64,000 nucleotides of DNA, taken from assembly GCA_016936395.1 (NCBI GenBank), contig JAFGXY010000047.1:1-64000 (forward strand), given 5' to 3'. This stretch comes from Paracoccaceae bacterium (GTDB lineage Bacteria > Pseudomonadota > Alphaproteobacteria > Rhodobacterales > Rhodobacteraceae). A model generated the notes under the pieces. That model was not told the origin of the DNA. It made no database searches and saw only the letters and a list, made by a program, of their open reading frames with translations. The position numbers were made by a program, and so were the translations under genes. Positions 1 through 8,184 of this stretch are shown here, in pieces; the stretch's first letter is position 1; each line of letters opens with the position of its first letter.

Positions 1-1116
1 GGACTATGGACCCATGCCCCGCAGGAGGGGTCCCTTTTGGACGCCGATCACCCCGGTAGCGGGGTCACTATTGCGCGCCGATCAACATATTTGGCCTATG
101 TGACGGAGGCGCTTTGCGCCCAGTTGCGGATCGACAAGGTATCTGCGCCGAAAGCCAAGGCCTATATCCGCGGCATGCTGGAGCGCATTTTCCGCTCGGT
201 CCACGAGATGCTGCTATCCTCGATTCCAGGAAAGACGTTCTCCAACACCGTGCTGCGCGGAGAATACGACTCCGAGGCCGAAGCTGTCCTTAGCCTCGAT
301 GACCTGGTGCGAATTCTGACGATCTGGGTGGTGGACATCTACCATAACAGTCAGAACCTCGGCCGTGACGACTTGGCGCCGGCAGATCTCTGGGCGCACG
401 AAATGACTGTCGGCATGGGCTGCCGTCCCGTTCCGGGATTGAAAACACTGACCCATGTTTTCGGCACAACCCTCATGCGGCGGGCGCAACAGAACGGCAT
501 TCGCATCATGCATGCCAACTATTTTTCGAAAGAGTTTGCCCTTCACCTGTTGCGCGATCCCACCCGCCGGTTCCGGGTCCGGTGGTGGGAAGAAAACATG
601 AGCGAAGCTCAGGTGGAGATTCGGCCGAATGTATGGATACCACTCGAGGTCATGGACGAACGGGCAAGGGGCCTTAGTGTTGACGAGTGGATCCGGGTTT
701 TCGAGCGGGCGCATGTCAAACGCGATCCAAAAGCCGCCTCGCGACGTGAAATGGCCGAGGATGAGATTGATGCTCTGGTGCAAGACCGCATTGCACTGCG
801 CAGGAAAGTCAAACGCAAAACCTTCGCGACCGAGGCGGATCTTATGCGCCTTGAGGAGGCCACACTTCGCTTTTTCGTCACCCCGACCACGCGCATCACC
901 AGCGATCAAACCAGCGGGATCTATGGCGTGCCCATCGGCGCTCTGCCGGGGGCGGACGAGGTGGCGACCGACAGTAAAGCCGCCGCAAGTGCTTTGCCGG
1001 TGAAGCACAAAAATCAGACCGGCGGCGAGAAATCGATTGCGCCACCAAGGCCCGCTCAGTCGGCACCGCGCGGTCGGAGAAAAGCCACAACCTGGAAACC
1101 CGGAACAATGGAATGA
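1..1116 (+). CDS. TnsB/TniA-type DDE transposase, 5' end missing
   Basis: This is the C-terminal part of a Mu/TnsB-type transposase that performs 3'-end cleavage and strand transfer. The reading frame is open from base 1, so the gene starts before the window and the first two catalytic aspartates are not visible. The third acidic residue is probably the Glu coded at 181-183 in a GMLERIFRSV context, matching the Glu-Arg-x-Phe pattern of the integrase-fold third motif. A beta-rich Mu-C-like segment follows, then a basic, proline-rich tail. The stop overlaps the next start as ATGA, so it is translationally coupled to the TnsC-like ATPase. Identification rests on motif and gene order. Confidence 0.85.
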   Translation, partial: GLWTHAPQEGSLLDADHPGSGVTIARRSTYLAYVTEALCAQLRIDKVSAPKAKAYIRGMLERIFRSVHEMLLSSIPGKTFSNTVLRGEYDSEAEAVLSLDDLVRILTIWVVDIYHNSQNLGRDDLAPADLWAHEMTVGMGCRPVPGLKTLTHVFGTTLMRRAQQNGIRIMHANYFSKEFALHLLRDPTRRFRVRWWEENMSEAQVEIRPNVWIPLEVMDERARGLSVDEWIRVFERAHVKRDPKAASRREMAEDEIDALVQDRIALRRKVKRKTFATEADLMRLEEATLRFFVTPTTRITSDQTSGIYGVPIGALPGADEVATDSKAAASALPVKHKNQTGGEKSIAPPRPAQSAPRGRRKATTWKPGTME

Positions 1117-2237
1117 TCCCGATGGATAAGCTGGAAAACCAAATTGACAGCGCGAACCCGGCTGACACCGAGATCTTGCCGCTGACCGACCACGACCCGC
1201 GTCCACCGCTCAATGACACCCCGGCGCTCGTGGAATGGCTCTTTCGGCGGTATTACGTCAGCAGATGGGACAATGAATTCTTGGAGCGCCTCGGGATGGT
1301 TCTCCGGCGGGACAGGGATGGAAATCTGCTTCCGGAAGGCAAGCTGTTCCGCAGTGAGCGCAAGGGCGTTACGGTGACGGCCGCCTCACAGGACGGGAAA
1401 ACCGCGCTGGTCGTGCAAGTCCTCAAGCGGCTGTTCAACGACAGCTTCACGGACACGCGGTGTGGTGAAAAAATCGCATACTGTCGCCTTCGCACTGACG
1501 CAACTCTTACAAGCGTTTACAAGGATCTTTGCCGTTCGACCGGGTATTTCAATTTCCCTGCCAAGCTGACCCGGACAGAAGCCAATGATCTGGCCATGCA
1601 TTGTCTGCGCAAAAAGGGGATCACAATCATCGTCATCGACGAGATTCACAACCTTTTCAAGAACACCGAGCCGGTCAATCTTTTCCTCAGAACGCTCGTT
1701 CAGGATGGGACCGGCTTTTGCGTCATTCTGATCGGGACGCCAAAGGTGCATGACTTCATCTATGAAAACTCCGACAACATCGAGCTGGCAGAGCGCTATT
1801 TCGACATGGCCCTGGAACGGTTTCCGCGGGACGAAACCATTGGCCTCATCAGCGGCGCCCTGAAAGGATTGGCCACCGATGCCGGCATCAAACTCGCTAT
1901 GAGTATTCGCGCCGACCCCTATTTCGCCGACCGCATCTATGATGGTTGCCGCGGCAGCTACGGACGCTGCATGTTCCTGATCGCCAATTCTGTTGTGCGC
2001 GCCCTCGAGGAGGGTGGAGATACCGTCGACATCGAGGACTTCCGCCGGTTTTTCGGTCTGAAGTATCGGCACTTCAATCCTGAGAACCCGTTCAACATCA
2101 GTGACTGGGCGTCACGCGCAAGTGCCATCATGCTTGCCCCGCCGACTGCCGCGACGGACATTTACAATCAGGATCCCACCGAAAAGCCGAAGCGGAAACG
2201 CGGTCGGCCGCGCAAGACGGCAGAGGCGTCATCATGA
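1113..2237 (+). CDS. TnsC/TniB-type AAA+ transposition regulator
   Basis: A 374-residue ATPase that in Tn7/Tn5053-like systems links target recognition (TniQ/TnsD) to the transposase. A Walker A-like motif reads AASQDGKT near residue 90; the usual first glycine is replaced by alanine. A clear Walker B reads TIIVIDEIHNLF near residues 173-184, followed by an ILIGTP sensor-like strand. The last 20 residues are very basic and contain KRGRPRK, an AT-hook-like core, which is not a standard TniB feature as far as I know. The start overlaps the transposase stop (ATGA) and the stop overlaps tniQ in the same way. Length lies between TniB (about 300) and Tn7 TnsC (about 555). Confidence 0.85.
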   Translation: MIPMDKLENQIDSANPADTEILPLTDHDPRPPLNDTPALVEWLFRRYYVSRWDNEFLERLGMVLRRDRDGNLLPEGKLFRSERKGVTVTAASQDGKTALVVQVLKRLFNDSFTDTRCGEKIAYCRLRTDATLTSVYKDLCRSTGYFNFPAKLTRTEANDLAMHCLRKKGITIIVIDEIHNLFKNTEPVNLFLRTLVQDGTGFCVILIGTPKVHDFIYENSDNIELAERYFDMALERFPRDETIGLISGALKGLATDAGIKLAMSIRADPYFADRIYDGCRGSYGRCMFLIANSVVRALEEGGDTVDIEDFRRFFGLKYRHFNPENPFNISDWASRASAIMLAPPTAATDIYNQDPTEKPKRKRGRPRKTAEASS

Positions 2238-4225
2238 TCCGGTTTGCCCTGTCGCCACCTCTCCCCCTGCATGATGACGAAAATGGTCAGGGGTATTTTG
2301 CGCGGCTGGGCTATTTCCACGCCGGGGTAAGTGCTGGCAAGTTCTGTCGGTATTCAACCGTCGACAGGTTCGACTTCCGGTCCGGCAGAGCCCCATTTAT
2401 CGAGGCGGTCGCCGCTTTGTCTGGCGTTGAACTGGAGCGCATTGAGGCCAACACCCTGCGCCAGGATGGGGCCGATGTGTTCCATCTCCGAGGACAGAAA
2501 CTCGCGCTTCCGGTCGTCCGGAGGACATTTGCGCGCTTTTGCCCTGAATGCCTTCGTGCCGATACCGAAGGCTTTTCCGGTATCGCTGAGGGTGCATCCC
2601 GACTGCGGTGGGCATGGCTCTTGCGTCCAGTCGTTGCTTGTCCCATCCATAATGTGCGCTTGGCAGAGTTGCCCGCGCCAGATCCAGTCAACGCTTTTGA
2701 CCTTCCGAAGCTGTTCGCCCAGCAGGACGTTCAGCTTGCCGATATGACCAGCACTGACATCCTCGCACCGGGCCCACTTCAGCACTACGTCGTCAGCCGC
2801 TTGTCTGTGGGTGGGGCAGGGGGTGCGTGGCTGGATGGCCAAGACATCGCCCCGGCGGTCAAGGCATGCGAGATGCTGGGCGCGCTGATCGAGGGCGGAC
2901 CGACCGCGCAGGTGATCAATCATTCCGAGGAAGACTGGGCGCGGGTTGGCGATATCGGTTTTGAGGTCTGCTCCTCAGGTCCCGATGCGATCCTAGACGT
3001 CTTTGGGCGGTTGCGGGTGGCCGGCGGTCACACCAGTGGCCGTGCAGGGCCGCAGGCGGCCTACGGCTTTTTCTTCAACTGGTTGAAACACAACGCGCGG
3101 GCGCGGGACTCTGGTTTGCTTCGGGATATTTTGCGCGAAGCGATCGTCGAGAATTTTGCGATCGGACCGGGCGAGGTCATTCTGGGTCAGGAAATCACGC
3201 AGCGGCGCGTCCATTCCGTGAACTCACTCTCCCATGCGACCGGGCTTAATCGATGGCGGCTTTACAGGCTGATGCGCAAGGCCGGGATGATACCTGAAAC
3301 GGACGATGCCGCGGCATTCAACCAATGGGTATTTCCGGCTGAAGAGGGCGAGCGGCTGGTCGCCAGGGTCGCAAACTCTGTGCCTCTGAACAAGGTTCAA
3401 CACGTGCTGGGGTGCAGTAAAACCCAGGCAGAAGTTCTCGCGCAACACGGGCTGATTACCTCGGTCACGCCGATCGCAAACGATCAGATCGGCCAGACAT
3501 GGGGGCAGTTCAACCGGGATGATCTGGAGGCGTTCAACGATGAGGTGTTTCAAGACACGCGGTATCACACTTCTGAATCCGAAGATTTTGTCAGCTTGAC
3601 GGCGGCGGTAACAGGCAAGTCGTCAACGGCCGAGATACTGCAGTGGCAACTTGGTGGACAACTGCGCGGGACCCGTCTTCTGGATGGCGTCCGACGGCTT
3701 GATCACCTGCGGTTTGATCGGCAGGCGATATTGTCACTGGCGAAGGAACGGCGCGGATCCGACCTCAACCGCGTCACGCTTGTTGCCACGATCCTCGGTA
3801 TTTCGCCGAAGTCAGTCAAAAAGCTTCTGAAAGCAAAGAGCAGCGGTCCACGGCTTTCGCCAGCGGCTGCTTCCGCCATCGCAGACCTGCAAGGCACCGC
3901 CTATGTCTCGACAGCTGAAATTGAACGATTTCTCTCCGAATACATCACGCTTGCTTTGGTTGCCCGCCAAGTCGGACGGCATTTCACCTCCGTCCGTCGG
4001 GAGCTGAACAAGGCTGGCATCGTGCCTGCCACAGATGCCTCGTCCCTCGGCGCTCGGATCTATCGGCGCGCTGATGTGGCGGCGCTCATCGCCTCACAGG
4101 GCATGCAGCCATCAGTGCCGACGAATATTGGAAAACACGCGCCCGTCGACGCTGTTTTCGGCAATAAAACCGTGATATCTGGCAATAATGGCGATTTTGG
4201 TGAATCCGATGATGTCATTTTGTGA
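2234..4225 (+). CDS. TniQ/TnsD-family target-selection protein
   Basis: A 663-residue TniQ-domain protein, expected to bind the target DNA and recruit the TnsC-type ATPase. The N-terminal part carries a TniQ zinc-binding pattern, FCPEC near residue 105 followed by ACPIH about 35 residues later. The long C-terminal part has several stretches resembling helix-turn-helix units (for example around LSHATGLNRWRLYRLMRKAG and LVARQVGRHFTSVRRELNKAG), as in TnsD-like proteins. It is longer than classical TniQ (about 400) and TnsD (about 508). Its last 22 codons coincide with the repeats of the transposon end, so coding and end functions overlap. It is coupled to tnsC by ATGA. Confidence 0.85.
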   Translation: MIRFALSPPLPLHDDENGQGYFARLGYFHAGVSAGKFCRYSTVDRFDFRSGRAPFIEAVAALSGVELERIEANTLRQDGADVFHLRGQKLALPVVRRTFARFCPECLRADTEGFSGIAEGASRLRWAWLLRPVVACPIHNVRLAELPAPDPVNAFDLPKLFAQQDVQLADMTSTDILAPGPLQHYVVSRLSVGGAGGAWLDGQDIAPAVKACEMLGALIEGGPTAQVINHSEEDWARVGDIGFEVCSSGPDAILDVFGRLRVAGGHTSGRAGPQAAYGFFFNWLKHNARARDSGLLRDILREAIVENFAIGPGEVILGQEITQRRVHSVNSLSHATGLNRWRLYRLMRKAGMIPETDDAAAFNQWVFPAEEGERLVARVANSVPLNKVQHVLGCSKTQAEVLAQHGLITSVTPIANDQIGQTWGQFNRDDLEAFNDEVFQDTRYHTSESEDFVSLTAAVTGKSSTAEILQWQLGGQLRGTRLLDGVRRLDHLRFDRQAILSLAKERRGSDLNRVTLVATILGISPKSVKKLLKAKSSGPRLSPAAASAIADLQGTAYVSTAEIERFLSEYITLALVARQVGRHFTSVRRELNKAGIVPATDASSLGARIYRRADVAALIASQGMQPSVPTNIGKHAPVDAVFGNKTVISGNNGDFGESDDVIL

Positions 4226-4243
4226 ATCCGATGCGTCACCCAT
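4160..4243 (+). repeat. Candidate TnsB-binding iterons in the right end
   Basis: Short repeats occur at near-helical spacing. GGCAATAA is at 4160 and 4181 (21 bp apart), and GTGAATCCGATG is at 4200 and 4222 (22 bp apart). The 22 bp period is like that of the overlapping TnsB sites in the right end of Tn7. They begin inside the tniQ 3' end and continue past its stop at 4225. GTCACCCAT at 4235-4243 also recurs inverted as ATGGGTGAC at 4306-4314, near the presumed terminus. Binding by the transposase is inference. Confidence 0.6.
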
Positions 4244-4351
4244 CTCGTTCGGCAGAACGCGGCTTCAACGAAATCAGTTACTTAAGGTCCAAAATTGTGC
4301 TTTTTATGGGTGACTCTACAGTGAATTGCGCCAAGCAAAGGAAATGATCTT

Positions 4352-5344
4352 GTGACCGAGCCAGAGTCCTCCGCGCCAAAGGCGACATGGGCCTTCGTGC
4401 TGCTGGCCGTTCTGGCATTGGCGGTTGCGGGCGCAGTCTGGTGGGTAACACGCCCCGGACCGCTGCTGATCCAGGGTGAGGTGGCCGCCCCGCGCGTCGA
4501 TGTGTCGGCCCGCACCTCTGGCAGGGTCTCCGAAGTGGCGGTCGATCTGGGCGATACGGTCGAGACCGGCATGGTGTTGGTTACTCTGAGCAATCCCCAG
4601 CTTGTCACCGCTCATGCCGCGGCGGCATCGGGGCTGGAAGTGGCGCGCGCGTCCGAGATTGCAGCAGGGGCGACCCGACCGGAATTGATCCGTGTGCGCG
4701 AAGCTGACCTTGCCTTGGCGCAGGCCGACTTGCGGCTGGCGCAAGGACAGATCGTCCGTGACACCGAACTGTCGCAACAGGGTCTGCGCCCGCAGGCGCA
4801 GCTAGACCAGTCATTGCGCAACGTCGAAACCGCCACCCGCCGGGTCGAGGCCGCACAGGCGCAGCTTGATCTGGCCCGCGCCGGTGCGTCACCAGAAGAC
4901 CGGGCCGTGGCCGCAGCCCAGGTGGCGCAGGCCAGGGCGACGCTGGAGCAACGGCAGGCCGATCTGGATGAGCTGACCGTCACCGCGCCGATGTCCGGCG
5001 AGATCTCTGCCCGACTGATCGAACCCGGCGAGAATATCGGCCCCGGCACGCCGCTGTTCACGATCGTCGATCTGGAGAACGCATGGTTCACCTTCAACCT
5101 GCGCGAGGATCTGCTGGCAGGCCTGAAGGTTGGCGACTTGCTGTCGGTGCGGGTGCCTGCGTTGGAGGCGGAGGTCGTGGCGCAGATCAGCCTGATAAAC
5201 GTTCAGGGCCAATACGCAAGTTGGCGGGCCACCCGCGCCACTGGCGATTTCGACCTGCGCAGTTTCGAGTTGCGCGCCCGCACCACGGCACCGCTGGCCG
5301 GTCTGCGACCCGGCATGTCGGCGTTGATCACGCTGGGGGGCTAG
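4352..5344 (+). CDS. HlyD-family periplasmic adaptor (membrane fusion protein)
   Basis: A 330-residue adaptor linking inner-membrane permeases to an outer-membrane channel. There is one N-terminal membrane anchor (about residues 12-33), then a biotinyl-lipoyl-like strand (VDVSARTSGRVSEVAVDLGDTVETG), a long alanine/glutamine-rich helical hairpin (about 85-205), the returning lipoyl half, and a beta-barrel. Length and layout match YhiI/YbhG-type proteins. The start is GTG with AAAGGA upstream. It is followed 6 bp later by two ABC-2 permease genes. It lies just right of the candidate transposon end at 4320 and left of the degenerate copy at 8.0 kb, so it may be cargo. Confidence 0.85.
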   Translation: MTEPESSAPKATWAFVLLAVLALAVAGAVWWVTRPGPLLIQGEVAAPRVDVSARTSGRVSEVAVDLGDTVETGMVLVTLSNPQLVTAHAAAASGLEVARASEIAAGATRPELIRVREADLALAQADLRLAQGQIVRDTELSQQGLRPQAQLDQSLRNVETATRRVEAAQAQLDLARAGASPEDRAVAAAQVAQARATLEQRQADLDELTVTAPMSGEISARLIEPGENIGPGTPLFTIVDLENAWFTFNLREDLLAGLKVGDLLSVRVPALEAEVVAQISLINVQGQYASWRATRATGDFDLRSFELRARTTAPLAGLRPGMSALITLGG

Positions 5345-5350
5345 GGCGGA

Positions 5351-6505
5351 ATGGGCCGGGTCATGGTGCGCGAATTGGCCCTGCTGCTGCGCCGCCCGGT
5401 CTTGTTGGGGCTGGTGGTGGTGTTGCCGGTGCTGCTGATCGCGCTGCTCACCAGTATCTTTCGTGCAGGAATTCCCACCGGCATGGCCGTGGCCGTGGTC
5501 GATCTTGACCGGTCTGACCTGTCGCGCAGCATCACCCGGATGCTGGATGCGGCCCCCGAAGTGCAGGTCACGCATCAGGCGCTTAACCTGTCCGAGGCGC
5601 GCGCCCTGATCGTTTCTGGCGCGGTGCGCGGGGCAGTCTGGCTGCCTGCGGGGCTGGAGCGGGACATGACGCGCGGCGAGCGGCCCGAGATCGTGACCTT
5701 CTACGACAACCAGTACATGAGTGCGGGGTCGATGGTTGCACGGGGTGCGCGGGGCGCGATCGACACAGCCCTCGCCGGTCTGCGCCTGTCGATCCGGCAA
5801 GGCAAAGGCGAGGCGCCCGCGCAGGCGCAATCGGCCCTGCAACCGATCCCGATGCAAACCCATGCGCTGTTCAACCCGGCGTTTGATTATGTGCATTTCC
5901 TGCTCGCGGCGCTGGTGCCGACAGTTTTGCAGATCTTGGCGGCGGCAGGGACGGCCTATGCCATTTCGCTGGATTTCGGTCCCGGTCGTGATCCGCGCGA
6001 CCTGGTTCGACTGGCGGGCGGCATTCTACCTGCGATGTTGGGCAAGATTCTGCCCTATACCGGGGCGTTCCTGTTGGTTCTCGGGCTGTCGGATGTGGTG
6101 CTGTATGGCTGGCTTGGCGTGCCGTTGCGCGGATCCCTGCCGCTGATGGCGGCAGGCGCGGTTCTGTTCGTGCTGGCAGCGCAGTTGATCGGCACTCTGG
6201 CCTTTGTGCTGACGCGCAACATCGGCACGGCGGCCAGCATCGTCGCGGTGATCACCGCCCCGGCCTTCGGCTATATGGGTCTTGGTTTCCCGCGCGAAGC
6301 GATGTCGCCGGTGGCGCAGGCGTGGGGCGCGCTGATCCCCGGCACATGGTATGTGCAATTGCGCATCGACCAATCGCTGCGCGCGACGCCGGTCGAGATT
6401 TCGATCTGGCCTGTTCTGTGGCTGGCGCTGATCGCGCTGGGGCTTGCAGCGCTGGTGCTGGCGCAACTGACGCGCCTGCACCGGACAGGCACGGTGGCGA
6501 CATGA
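5351..6505 (+). CDS. ABC-2 type permease (first of two)
   Basis: A 384-residue inner-membrane permease of the ABC-2 type (YhhJ/YbhS/YbhR-like). It has one N-terminal membrane segment (about 15-38), a large periplasmic domain (YDNQYMS near residue 118 is typical of the family), then about five C-terminal membrane helices. No ATP-binding cassette is fused to it. It overlaps the next permease by ATGA, indicating tight co-translation and probably a heterodimer. Confidence 0.85.
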   Translation: MGRVMVRELALLLRRPVLLGLVVVLPVLLIALLTSIFRAGIPTGMAVAVVDLDRSDLSRSITRMLDAAPEVQVTHQALNLSEARALIVSGAVRGAVWLPAGLERDMTRGERPEIVTFYDNQYMSAGSMVARGARGAIDTALAGLRLSIRQGKGEAPAQAQSALQPIPMQTHALFNPAFDYVHFLLAALVPTVLQILAAAGTAYAISLDFGPGRDPRDLVRLAGGILPAMLGKILPYTGAFLLVLGLSDVVLYGWLGVPLRGSLPLMAAGAVLFVLAAQLIGTLAFVLTRNIGTAASIVAVITAPAFGYMGLGFPREAMSPVAQAWGALIPGTWYVQLRIDQSLRATPVEISIWPVLWLALIALGLAALVLAQLTRLHRTGTVAT

Positions 6506-7665
6506 ACGCCGTGCTGCGCGCGATGCGCGATGAATTGCGGGCGTTGTTCGGCGATGCGCAGGTGCTGTCGATCCTGCTGGTGTCGCTGCTCATTTATGCC
6601 GTGATCTACCCGCTGCCCTACCGGGCAGAACTGTTGCGCGATGTGCCCGTGGTGTTGGTCGATCAGGACCGCACGACCGCCTCGGCCGACCTTGCCCGCC
6701 GGGTTGATGCCTCGGAGGCGGTCGCTATTCGCACCGACGCGCGCGACATGGCGCAAGCTGTGCGGCTGGTGCAGGAACGCCGCGCCTACGGTGTGCTGCT
6801 GATCCCCGAAGGATTTGAGCGCCAACTGCTGCGCGGGCGGCAAAGCCCGGTCGCGGTCTATGCCGATGCCAGCTATTTTCTGATGTATCAGCGCGTCATG
6901 CAAGGCGCTGCCGTGCCGATCCGCCAGATGGGGGCCGAGGTCGAGGTGGGGCGGCTGATGGCCGCGGGCGCAGCACTTCAGGTGGCGCGGGCGCAGGTCA
7001 GCCCGGCCACTCAGGTGGAGGTACCGCTGTTCAACCCAGCTGCGGGATACGCCACCTATGTCTTGCCGGCGGCTTTCGTGTTGATCCTGCAACAGACCAT
7101 CCTGATGGGGCTTGCCCTGGCCGCCACGCGGCGCTTGCAGGGGGCAGGTAATCCGGTGGTGCTGGTGCTGGGGCGCATGGCCGCGTGGGTCGCGATCTAT
7201 GCGGTGCTGCTGCCGATCTATCTGATCGTGCTGCCCGCGCTTTACGGTCTGCCGAATTTGGGGCGTGTCCGCGATGCTCTTGCCATCGGCTTGCCGTTCG
7301 TTCTGGCAGCCGGCTTGCTGGCCCAATGCGTGGCTGCAGTGTTCAGATCCGACGCGGTGGTTCAGATCGTTCTGCTGGCGTTGGGGTTACCGTTCTTCTT
7401 TCTGTCCGGCTTTGCCTGGCCGGTTGAAGCCATTCCACCGGTGTTGAACGCCGTGGCCCAGCTTGTGCCATCTACGCCCGCGATCTCTGGCTTGGTCCGC
7501 GTCAGCCAGATGGGTGCACAACTGCCGGATGTTGCGATGCCCCTGTGGCACCTTTGGGCCCTGACGGCGGGGTTCGGCCTTCTTGCCGTGCTGATCCAAA
7601 CCCTGCAAACCAGATCAGCGTCCGGGTTGAGCGACATGCAGGCAACAGGCAGATCGGAAACCTGA
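6502..7665 (+). CDS. ABC-2 type permease (second of two)
   Basis: A 387-residue paralogue of the preceding permease with the same layout: one N-terminal membrane helix, a periplasmic domain containing YADASYFLMYQ, and a C-terminal helix bundle. The chosen ATG at 6502 overlaps the upstream stop; longer in-frame extensions would run deep into the upstream gene. The adaptor plus two permeases form a complete export pore apart from the ATPase. No nucleotide-binding protein is encoded between the two transposon-end copies, so the energy source must be supplied elsewhere or has been lost. Confidence 0.85.
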   Translation: MNAVLRAMRDELRALFGDAQVLSILLVSLLIYAVIYPLPYRAELLRDVPVVLVDQDRTTASADLARRVDASEAVAIRTDARDMAQAVRLVQERRAYGVLLIPEGFERQLLRGRQSPVAVYADASYFLMYQRVMQGAAVPIRQMGAEVEVGRLMAAGAALQVARAQVSPATQVEVPLFNPAAGYATYVLPAAFVLILQQTILMGLALAATRRLQGAGNPVVLVLGRMAAWVAIYAVLLPIYLIVLPALYGLPNLGRVRDALAIGLPFVLAAGLLAQCVAAVFRSDAVVQIVLLALGLPFFFLSGFAWPVEAIPPVLNAVAQLVPSTPAISGLVRVSQMGAQLPDVAMPLWHLWALTAGFGLLAVLIQTLQTRSASGLSDMQATGRSET

Positions 7666-7850
7666 GGCATGCGGGGGGATGGGCCATTTGCGCCAAATGC
7701 CAGAACCGTTTCCGCACCTTCGGTCATAAACGTGCCAAGATCGGGCGGACCAGACCGTCATGTTGGTGCGGGATGATTGCTTTGGCCGCCACGTATGGCG
7801 CAGACCCTGCGTCATAGGGCCTTTGGTCCATGCAAATTCCACCGGTGTGA

Positions 7851-7991
7851 CGGTCTGTTCGTTGTGCTGCGGCATGCGGTGTTTCCGACCCCCGCGAGAA
7901 AACAACCGAAAAACAGGCGGTTTCCGGCGACACTGCGGTCGCTTTGACCGCAAATAAGATCCTTGGTGAACCTTCCGATGCCGTTGTGTGA
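7851..7991 (+). pseudogene. Possible remnant of a second tniQ 3' end
   Basis: In one frame this short stretch ends in GEPSDAVV followed by a TGA at 7989-7991. It lies at the same place relative to the downstream repeats as the intact TniQ C-terminus, which ends GESDDVIL. The two endings align as G-E-(P)-S-D-x-V-hydrophobic-stop. Upstream, the same frame is closed by stops at 7815 and 7848, so any gene is truncated. This could reflect shared transposon-end DNA alone rather than protein homology. Confidence 0.35.
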
Positions 7992-8083
7992 ATTCTATGC
8001 GTCATTTCGAACCGGAAGCATCCGCGATCTAGGAAAATCAGTGGTTTACGTTTAACGCTGTGCTTTTTATGGCGCAGTCCAGA
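7926..8083 (+). repeat. Degenerate second copy of the transposon right end
   Basis: This is in the same orientation as the end at 4.16-4.32 kb. Shared blocks in the same order are: GTGAA units 22 bp apart (7966 and 7988; compare 4200 and 4222), GTGAAT-n3-ATGCGTCA (7988-8004; compare 4222-4238), AAATCAGT (8035-8042; compare 4271-4278) and GTGCTTTTTATGG (8060-8072; compare 4297-4309). The distance from the first to the last shared base is 85 bp here and 88 bp in the intact copy. The terminal ACA (TGT inward) has become AGA, and the 9-bp inverted repeat is lost, consistent with decay. Confidence 0.7.
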
Positions 8084-8184
8084 CCGCTTTGAATCGGTTT
8101 GCTGCAATGCTAGACTTTTTCGACGATCGCCCTTAGAAGGCGTCGTTAGCGCTAATGGCGCATCGCAACCGAAGAGGTAACGTC

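Larger units (their letters stand above)
1..4320 (+). mobile_element. Right-hand part of a Tn7/Tn5053-like transposon
   Basis: The window opens inside a transposition operon of TnsB/TniA-, TnsC/TniB- and TniQ-type genes that run rightward with ATGA overlaps. Immediately after tniQ come short tandem repeats with about 22 bp spacing, then a stretch finishing in ACA at 4320. Read inward from the end on the minus strand, the sequence starts TGTAGAGTCACCC; Tn7- and Tn5053-family elements are known to begin with TGT. The left end and any tnsA, other cargo or CRISPR components lie outside the window, so family assignment beyond Tn7/Tn5053-like is open. The exact terminus is inferred because no target-site duplication can be checked. 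Confidence 0.75.
7666..8184. other. 519-bp gene-poor interval upstream of zwf
   Basis: No convincing intact gene is seen. Short open frames on both strands show no recognisable protein and are interrupted. The right-hand part (about 7926-8083) is a degenerate copy of the transposon end found at 4.16-4.32 kb. The last 100 bp should hold the zwf promoter and a ribosome site (GAAGAGG just before 8185). The left 250 bp shows nothing I can name. Confidence 0.6.

Noticed and set aside
4222-4309. The repeated 85-88 bp sequence as a riboswitch or shared promoter of the downstream genes
   Set aside because: The 22-bp iterons, TGT terminus and position next to a tns operon fit a transposon end better, and the downstream genes (exporter, zwf) are unrelated.
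1-8100. CRISPR-associated transposon (CAST)
   Set aside because: No cas gene or array is visible on the right side of the element; the left side is outside the window, so it is unproven rather than excluded.
7724-8107. A 127-codon minus-strand frame upstream of zwf
   Set aside because: It runs through the degenerate transposon end and has no recognisable protein features.
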